A stretch of 64,000 bases of DNA, taken from NCBI GenBank assembly GCA_012934845.2, contig WNNJ02003187.1, forward strand, positions 1-64,000, written 5' to 3'. Shown here piece after piece: positions 59,301-64,000 of the stretch (position 1 is its first letter; every line of letters begins with the position of its first letter). The translations under genes were made by a program, and so were the position numbers. The DNA is from Pomphorhynchus laevis (lineage: Eukaryota > Acanthocephala > Palaeacanthocephala > Echinorhynchida > Pomphorhynchidae). Below the pieces are notes generated by a model, which worked only from the letters and a program-made list of their open reading frames with translations, ran no database searches and was not told the origin of the DNA.

Positions 59301-60840
59301 ACACTTATCAGTAGAATGAGATACACACTGGTCGTTTCGGTTGCCTGTGTGACATTGTGAATGAAGGCGTTTCCGACACTTTGATTAATTGACTGACGCT
59401 TACGCTCTTTACCAGATCGAATTGCTGTGCGGACCATCCTTAAACACTAGGCAGAGGTTGTTGCTGAATTGTCGCTGCACTCGTTGGATCCTTAATATAT
59501 AAGGCATGTGTAATGGTAGTTCACGGGTGTGCTGAGTAAACAACGGTGGTGGTGCAAGAATGTGCTGAGTAAACAAAGGTCCTGGATTTTTTACGAAATT
59601 AAGCATTTATATAAAATGGTGTTGCTGGATAGACTGGACCTCGATTCACGCGGTTTAGTAGTCATGTCACTTCAACACGATCACTTTAGCATCTAAATGA
59701 TGAGTACCCGGCAACACTCATCAGTAGAATGAAGTACACACTGATCGTTTCGTTTTCCTGTGTTTCGGTTACTAGTTGTTACTTTGCCGGGTACTCATAA
59801 TTTCTATGCTAAAGTGAAATGAAGATATTGGATCAGTAGCTGATGAGGTCCACCAATACTGAAATGTAGCGTACCGCTGTTGGCTTATAGATACGACTAA
59901 AGTAGCCTGCAGAATAAAAATAGTCATCAAAATTTAAATTAATTTCGTGAAAGATTAATTTCATGATAAAAAATATTATAAAATATTATTATTAAAATAT
60001 AATATTAATAAAAATATAGCATAATGAACATATAAATTTAAACACGATGTATATTCAAACCTAGAAAAAACACAGACGCAATTAAAACGAATTTTGTAGA
60101 TCTCGATATTAGATTGGTATAGTTAAAATCCCCTTCCTCAACTGCAAAAATATAGGTAAGGATTGTGTTTGTGTATGATATCTTTTGATCAATCCTAAAT
60201 GAAAAATTAAAATACTAAGAATACTATGTGATTAATTTTACGTCAGGCTATTGTTAATTTTGACCATTTGCCGACATACAGAATATATCCAATCAAGTGG
60301 TACCATGTAGTGATGATAACATTGATTATCGATATGAAATGCCGGTCCATGTCTGAAATGTATCAAAAATAATAAAAGCAACTAACAACTATCTTAAATT
60401 TATTACTTCTCTGGAAGAAAACTGATCTTAGGTAAATCGTGCTCGAAGATTAGTTTGCAATAAACATCAAAGGTATTATCTCTATTTGCTTGATTAATTA
60501 TATTGGTGTAATTGAATGTGACGGTTTCCATAGTGCTTGACTGCAGTGAACAACTAATCATATTAGAGAGCTTTGAAGACAGCACACGCTGTGATAGTAT
60601 TGAAACAGGATCTGCGATTTTAATAAATAGCTGAAGAAATTGATATTTTTGCGACCAGTTAAGATAACTCATGATTCCTAAAATTTTATTTGCTTTCACT
60701 ATATCTGTATAGAGTGCAACGTCGCTTGCCAATTTAGCATTCACAATTGACAACGAACTGTTCAATTCTGGAGAACGTGCAAGCTGAAATTCTGAGAGGT
60801 AATTAAGCATTTCGTTGCGTTTCGAATACAAGGGATAAAG
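53181..60840 (-). CDS. RPAP1: RPAP1-like protein, C-terminal third (seven exons)
   Basis: Seven minus-strand exons join in consistent phases into about 462 codons. RPAP1 binds RNA polymerase II and is needed for its assembly, nuclear import and Mediator-dependent transcription. The landmark match is the C-terminus: NDKLFALYLIAPI (human SFGDHLFGCLVLLPL), CTIPSNIAVQFYRASL, then LLSCHYLNSFIYDQ (human AVAHVNSFIFSQ). The middle has YMVPLDWIYS and SVFFLGSNVFLD. Exons: 60407-60840, 60242-60352, 60061-60194, 54461-54596, 54243-54411, 53366-53629 and 53181-53321. Introns are 54, 47, 5464, 49, 613 and 44 nt. The 5464-nt intron carries the inverted-repeat element at 54810-60020. Upstream exons lie beyond the window. 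Confidence 0.82.
53366..53629 (-). CDS. RPAP1: RPAP1-like, penultimate exon
   Basis: Exactly 88 codons, from QVLGADNLERC through MKCTIPSNIAVQFYRASL and LLSCHYLNSFIYDQ to NNGINHK. The acceptor ataatag| (53630-53631) and donor AAG|GTATTC are both phase 0. LNSFIYDQ is the best single match to animal RPAP1. Confidence 0.85.
53630..54242 (-). other. RPAP1-like intron, 613 nt
   Basis: GTAAGT donor at 54242, AG acceptor at 53630. No element recognised inside. Confidence 0.75.
54243..54411 (-). CDS. RPAP1: RPAP1-like exon
   Basis: Reads YKELLELYEQESYNDKLFAL, then YLIAPICFSKEPL and TVTVDDFI. The acceptor gtttag| is phase 2 and the donor att|GTAAGT phase 0. Confidence 0.82.
54461..54596 (-). CDS. RPAP1: RPAP1-like exon
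   Basis: Reads SNVFLDTQVYHLMMALLVQ, then YKLPNASELDPNEINAYTG. The acceptor tatttag| is phase 1. The donor tt|GTAAAT is phase 2 and leads into a 49-nt intron ending gtttag. Confidence 0.78.
54933..54957 (-). ncRNA. Weak hammerhead-like motif in the left inverted repeat
   Basis: Minus strand: CTGATGA, GGTCCACCAATACT, GAAA. The boxes are right, but stem II can form only about three pairs. The same motif occurs in the right repeat at 59840-59864 (+). It is a possible degenerate PLE ribozyme. Confidence 0.3.
55000..55620 (+). mobile_element. Naiad-like PLE 3' units, two partial copies
   Basis: 55045-55150 begins CCTGATGACCTATAATC and continues through the tail. 55310-55620 has GCACATGTTTGACCCCGCTG, GGGTCGAGGAATAGGG, CTGATAACATAACAG and the GAATACGTAGACTCAGTTAGC block. 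No coding sequence remains. Confidence 0.75.
55620..57700. other. 2-kb stretch of unknown origin
   Basis: Base composition is closer to coding DNA than the surrounding repeats, but all frames are interrupted on both strands and I recognise no motif. It may be an eroded retroelement interior. No host exon fits here: the RPAP1 reading frame passes directly from 60061 to 54596. Confidence 0.4.
57700..57840. repeat. 65-bp inverted duplication carrying a hammerhead core
   Basis: AAAGAAAAGAGGAAATTATT...CAGAAAATTACAA is followed at once by its reverse complement with several substitutions, centred near 57788. The left arm has an intact hammerhead-like core on the minus strand and the right arm a decayed one. 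Confidence 0.8.
57749..57776 (-). ncRNA. Hammerhead-ribozyme-like core
   Basis: Minus strand: CTGACGA, stem II with perfect GCTAAC/GTTAGC arms around AGAA, then GAAA. No PLE coding sequence remains next to it. Confidence 0.6.
57880..58430 (+). mobile_element. Unassigned RT element, type A, internally deleted
   Basis: RT palm: SREGVQQGDPLGLLLYWLA, then FDVWYLDDGVIGG (57990-58140). A hairpin follows at 58261-58293, and then the far C-terminus YRLFDELGKRL, QIRLYSRRLAWSC (58310-58420), matching 10780-10900 (minus). The whole region between RT and tail is missing at the hairpin. Confidence 0.75.
58261..58310. repeat. 15-bp hairpin with 3-nt loop plus a 12-bp palindrome
   Basis: TCGCACAATTCTCCC (58261-58275) and its exact complement (58279-58293), then CCCACTAGTGGG at 58299-58310. 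It sits precisely at the internal-deletion join of the RT element. Confidence 0.92.
58750..59765. repeat. Satellite-like tandem repeat, 380-bp unit, 2.7 copies
   Basis: TAATGGTAGT/TAATAGTAGT followed by GTAAACAAC recurs at about 58752, 59131 and 59511. Units share ACGAAATACGGCATTTATAC, CAGATCGAATTGCTGTGCGG and CTAGGCAGAGGTTGTTGCTG. Each unit has a perfect 8-bp hairpin TGATGAGT/ACTCATCA in its middle. It is joined to the right inverted repeat of the 5.2-kb insertion. The fragment at 54990-55045 is a partial unit. Confidence 0.9.
60061..60194 (-). CDS. RPAP1: RPAP1-like exon
   Basis: Reads IDQKISYTNTILTYIFAVEE, then SRSTKFVLIASVFFLG. The acceptor catttag| is phase 2, the donor ctag|GTTTGA phase 1. 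Joined to 54596 it gives VFFLGSNVFLDTQVYHL without a break in frame. Confidence 0.72.
60242..60352 (-). CDS. RPAP1: RPAP1-like exon
   Basis: Reads HGPAFHIDNQCYHHYMVPLD, then WIYSVCRQMVKIN. The acceptor gatacatttcag| is phase 2. The donor ac|GTAAAA is phase 2 and leads into a 47-nt intron. An earlier donor GTATGT after WIYS is possible but breaks the phase. Confidence 0.75.
60407..60840 (-). CDS. RPAP1: RPAP1-like exon, first in window
   Basis: 434 nt from acceptor aattag| (60841-60842, phase 0) to donor gagaa|GTAATA. Reads LYPLYSKRNEMLNYLSEFQ, then LNWSQKYQFLQLF and KLIFEHDLPKISFLPEK. It is helix-rich, as expected for the HEAT-like C-terminal half of RPAP1. Identification here rests on joining in phase to the better-matching exons downstream. 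Confidence 0.72.
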
Positions 60841-61249
60841 CTAATTTTATAAAACCTCTATTACAATATTTTAGTGACAATAAAATTTTATTAGTAATTA
60901 GACCCTTAAAATGTATAATTAACAATTTAATCGATAAAGATTTTAATTATATCATGATTTAAGTCATGATTTTCATGTACACTTTAAGCTGCATATAGCT
61001 TCTGGTTACATTTTATATTTTCATAACAAAAATTATTTATTAATACTTTTATTAATCTCCTAATCAATTACAGTTTTATAGACTAACTTCATGATACAGT
61101 ATCCTATATTATGTACTACTTTAGGCAACACCTATAAAAGTGTTGCCTAAACAAAGTTTTTTACATTTGATATGTTTTTCCTATATATTGTAATCCACAT
61201 GTACATTATACTAGATACAAGAACAATTTCTTGGCAAGAAAAACAAACG
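60841..61249 (-). other. RPAP1-like intron start, AT-rich
   Basis: Upstream of the first visible exon. It contains a small inverted pair, TTTAGGCAACAC and its complement near 61120-61150. The rest of the window to 64000 is presumably intron of the same gene filled with LINE and PLE debris. Confidence 0.5.
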
Positions 61250-61790
61250 ATATATAATAATTTTCCTGTCTACTACAGGTCCGGGTGTCGGGTGCATGAA
61301 TCAAACTACTCCAGACATAGCGATCCTGGGCGACAGACCAGAGTTCTCTTTCGGATAGCCCGAGGCAGTCTTCGGCCAGTTTCAAAATTTGATCTCTCAA
61401 CCTGTACCGTGGTCTACCTCGAGATCACTTTTAGAGAGTCCGGTCTAAAAGCCCTCTAAGGCAATCCCTAGACATCCTTAGAACGTATCCAAGCCAACTC
61501 AACTGAATTTCTTTCATGTGGAAAAGCAGTGACTTCACTCTGTATATCCCGGATGACCGAATTTCTGACCTTATCTAAGGCTAAGATCGGTCATACTGCG
61601 AAGGGACCTTATTTCGGTCGCCTGTGTCCGAGATACTATCCTTTGGTCATAACCCAAAGCTCATGGCCATAGGTTAGGATGATAACGAAGATTGCGTGGT
61701 AAACCAAAACTTCGCCCAAAGACTCAACTCCTGCTTCACCACGACAGACCTGTAAAAAGAACGCATTGCTGCGTTAGCTGCACAAATCTG
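61250..61790 (-). mobile_element. RTE/BovB-like LINE C-terminal fragment
   Basis: Minus strand from 61740: VYHAIFVIILTYGHELWVMTK, KVRNSVIRD, then GRPRYRLRDQI, LGLSERELWSVAQDR and YVWSSLI. This is the tail typical of RTE-type LINEs (TYGHELWVMTE...WxDxIxxLA...REVWxxL). It is broken by frame changes. Confidence 0.7.
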
Positions 61791-61797
61791 CTTCTCA

Positions 61798-61873
61798 TAA
61801 CATTTCAAAGTGAATACTGTTTGCAAAGTGACATTCCTGTCACTTTGCAAACAGCATTCACTTTGAAATGTTA
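61798..61873. repeat. 36-bp hairpin with 4-nt loop
   Basis: Arms 61798-61833 and 61838-61873 are complementary with a single mismatch. It lies between the minus-strand RTE fragment and the plus-strand LINE RT fragment. Confidence 0.92.
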
Positions 61874-61959
61874 GGTGAGTATTTGACTGAACTTTTCAAA
61901 ATATTATTCAGTATGCGTTTTTCCTTCGTCGTAGAAGCAATCAATCATTGAACCACTTT

Positions 61960-62900
61960 ATAAAAATGCAAGTGATTCATCCGACTCTAACGCATTCCGC
62001 GGTATAGCCATCCTGAATTATGCATATAAATTATTTGCATCTCTTATCAAGCGTCGCCTGTATGCATCCTCCGATAGTACTTCCACAAAACAACACTGAT
62101 TTCATCGAGGACGCATCACCATGAAGGCTTTATTTAAAGAACGAGAAAAACATTTCTCCATGATTTTCTCCCTTCGCCTCGCCGACGCTGTATTAGTCGA
62201 TTTTATTAAAACTTTTGACATCGCCAATCGCCATTTGCTTATCTAAAAATTTAAAGTCTAGAAAAACTTATCGAGATCATTCTTCGATGCAATACGTTGG
62301 CTTATGTTTTCCAATGAAATAGGCATATTCTACAGCGTATCTTTTTCTGCACCTATCTTCCAACATAATGGCATATTGCAAGGCAACCGTTGAACCCTAT
62401 CCTATTCTCGATGTTTATCGGAGATACACCATCATTTTTGAAAAAGGCTTCTAATAAATGAAAAATCCTCCTTTTCGCCAATGATTTATTGATAAACTCC
62501 TAATCAATTACAGTTTTACAGACCGTACTTGATCAACTTAATGTATACTGCTCGAAAAGTGACCTCACTGTCTACACACTAAAACCCAAGCTAAAAAATT
62601 TCGTCGTTGCGGTCGATAGCTGACCCGTTATCATTAAACACTCATCCTATGAAATTCGTCAACACGTATATCTTGTCGTTCATCTAACCTCTACTTGGTT
62701 ATTTCGATTGCACCTAGAACAAAAAACTTGTAAGATCATTTTATTCAATTTTGCTTATAGAAAACTACATAATTATCCTTACAATAAGCACTTCATTTCT
62801 TTAAAGTAATGTTAGAACCAACAATAACTTATGCGCTTCCAGTCATCTGGTCCAACTTTTCGATCTAAAGACCGAATCACCGGCCTTGCAGCAGCACTTT
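61960..62900 (+). mobile_element. LINE reverse-transcriptase fragment
   Basis: Reads FRGIAILNYAYKLFASLIKRR, then HRGRITMKALF, AVLVDFIKTFDIANRHLLI, RWLMFSNEIGIFY and FQHNGILQGNR, the fingers and palm of a non-LTR RT. Frames change repeatedly. The clade is unresolved. Confidence 0.7.
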
Positions 62901-63349
62901 CAAGAGTACATAACAAAGATCAATGAAGTCGATCCTGAAATCACCACAACATCTACTCGCCAACCTCTTTGGCAGCAATCTCACGACAAGTTGTGAACTA
63001 TCGACATCCCCTGCTATTAACGTTCAATATGTTTTCACTGCAAATTTTGTTACCAACGATTTTCACCTATTTCGCATACATTCTCTTGTATATAATATGT
63101 ATATTATATCATATTATTTAGAAATAGAAAGGATTCATCAAACTTGGATGAATATTAGCTGAAAAATAATGATGTTATATTAAATAATTAAATTTTTAAT
63201 CTTTTATACAAATTTTTTATTTATATTAATTATTTTAATTTAAATTTTTTAATTTAATTTACAGTTTGTTGCAGAATTCGCTTTAAAATAAAAAGAGCGA
63301 AGAATTCGTTCAATTAAGCATTTGATGTGATTTAACTCTAGAAATATTA

Positions 63350-63890
63350 CCGCAAAATCAGCTAACTGAATCTACGTATTTAATATAAATAATAATTAAT
63401 AAATATTAATTTTTCCACATTTTCATAATTTGTTTATAAAATAATAATGCTAAATCAAATTTTAATAATTAAATATTAAAATTAATAATTGTTTTTAGAT
63501 TTTCTATAATTTAAATCAAGTTAAAATAAAAAATTGAAAAATATAACGCACTTTTATTACGTTTAATTCACTATAATTCATTTTAGTCATTATAGAGCCA
63601 TTGCAGCTATCTAGAATTAAATCAGCTAACTGAGTCTACGTATTTAATATTATTATAAAATAAACAAAACATAATAATGCTAAATCAAAATTTAATAATT
63701 GAATAATAAAATAAATAATTGCTTTTAGATTTTCTATAATTTAAATCAAGTTAAAAAAATGAAATTTAAAAAGTCATTTTTATGAATTGACTAATAAATA
63801 ACAGACGTTGTATCAGAATAAGAATTAGAGGTCATCAGGAGGATCTGCTATGTTATGAGGTTTCGGATCCTAACTCCTCTATCCAACATA
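63350..63890 (-). mobile_element. Naiad-like PLE 3' units, two partial copies
   Basis: Both carry AAATCAGCTAACTGA(A/G)TCTACG (63356 and 63617), the reverse complement of the tail block found elsewhere. The right one continues through ACAGACGTTGTATCAGAATA, TCATCAGGAGGA and GAGGTTTCGG to about 63895, the left half of the 3' unit. The stretch 62900-63350 is AT-rich with nothing recognised. Confidence 0.75.
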
Positions 63891-63895
63891 GAAAT

Positions 63896-64000
63896 AAATA
63901 TTGATTAAAAAGATAAATAATAAATAATTATATAATATTTTATACGATTTATATTAATATTATATAATATTAATATTAATATTATTATTACTTTATTATT
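63896..64000. other. AT-rich end of window
   Basis: Pure A/T-rich sequence with nothing recognised. Confidence 0.5.

Larger units (their letters stand above)
54810..60020. mobile_element. 5.2-kb insertion bounded by long inverted repeats, in RPAP1 intron
   Basis: 54820-55020 and 59765-60010 are reverse complements over about 200 bases, including AGCCAACAGCGGTACGC and CTGATGAGGTCCACC in opposite orientation. The repeats end only about 40 bases from the right RPAP1 exon (60061) and about 200 from the left one (54596). The interior holds PLE 3' units (55000-55620), an unassigned 2-kb stretch, a hammerhead-bearing palindrome (57700-57840), RT-element debris (57880-58430) and a 380-bp satellite (58750-59765). 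No transposase was identified. It could be a composite of PLE insertions in inverted arrangement rather than one element. Confidence 0.6.

Noticed and set aside
58865-59330. Hammerhead ribozyme in the 380-bp satellite
   Set aside because: The minus strand has CTGATGA but no GAAA after a pairable stem. The hairpin TGATGAGT/ACTCATCA uses those same bases.

Overview
This is nuclear DNA from an animal. It is very AT-rich and dominated by broken transposable elements. Three host genes can be read from exon-level similarity and matching splice phases. They are a goosecoid-type homeobox gene (gsc, + strand, last two exons at 4085-4299 and 13006-13161), a tRNA dimethylallyltransferase gene (TRIT1/MOD5 family, - strand, 49181 down to 37176, two exons), and the 3' half of an RPAP1-like gene (- strand, seven exons from 60840 down to 53181). 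A fourth, unidentified terminal exon lies at 35964-36373 (+), and a stray piece of an enolase exon lies at 19464-19560. The gsc homeodomain and the mix of non-LTR and Penelope-like elements point to an invertebrate, probably a protostome. I cannot name the species.

Gene structure is strikingly two-sided. Four RPAP1 introns are only 44-54 nt long, while the gsc, TRIT1 and one RPAP1 intron are 8.7, 10.8 and 5.5 kb long because transposons fill them.

Layout: 1-4084 AT-rich non-coding; 4085-13161 gsc with an intron holding RTE debris, fragments of an unassigned RT element, a 1.1-kb array of a 16-bp unit and Penelope-like (PLE) fragments; 13.5-16.7 kb CR1-like LINE pieces; 17.9-25 kb PLE and RT-element fragments; 25.1-28.7 kb a nearly full-length two-ORF LINE; 29.2-31.7 kb a 1-kb inverted duplication of a CR1-like LINE; 31.9-35.8 kb PLE fragments; 36-49.2 kb the unidentified exon and TRIT1; 49.2-53 kb more PLE and LINE debris; 53.2-60.8 kb RPAP1, split by a 5.2-kb inverted-repeat-bounded insertion; 61-64 kb LINE debris and a PLE terminal unit.

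The main mobile family is a PLE with an N-terminal GIY-YIG endonuclease ahead of the reverse transcriptase (the permuted Naiad-like order). It has left at least a dozen fragments, many of them only a recurring roughly 200-bp 3'-terminal unit. A second group of PLEs has the usual C-terminal endonuclease, inverted terminal repeats and hammerhead-ribozyme cores. Several broken elements carry a perfect or near-perfect short-loop inverted duplication exactly at the break, which suggests a shared repair signature.
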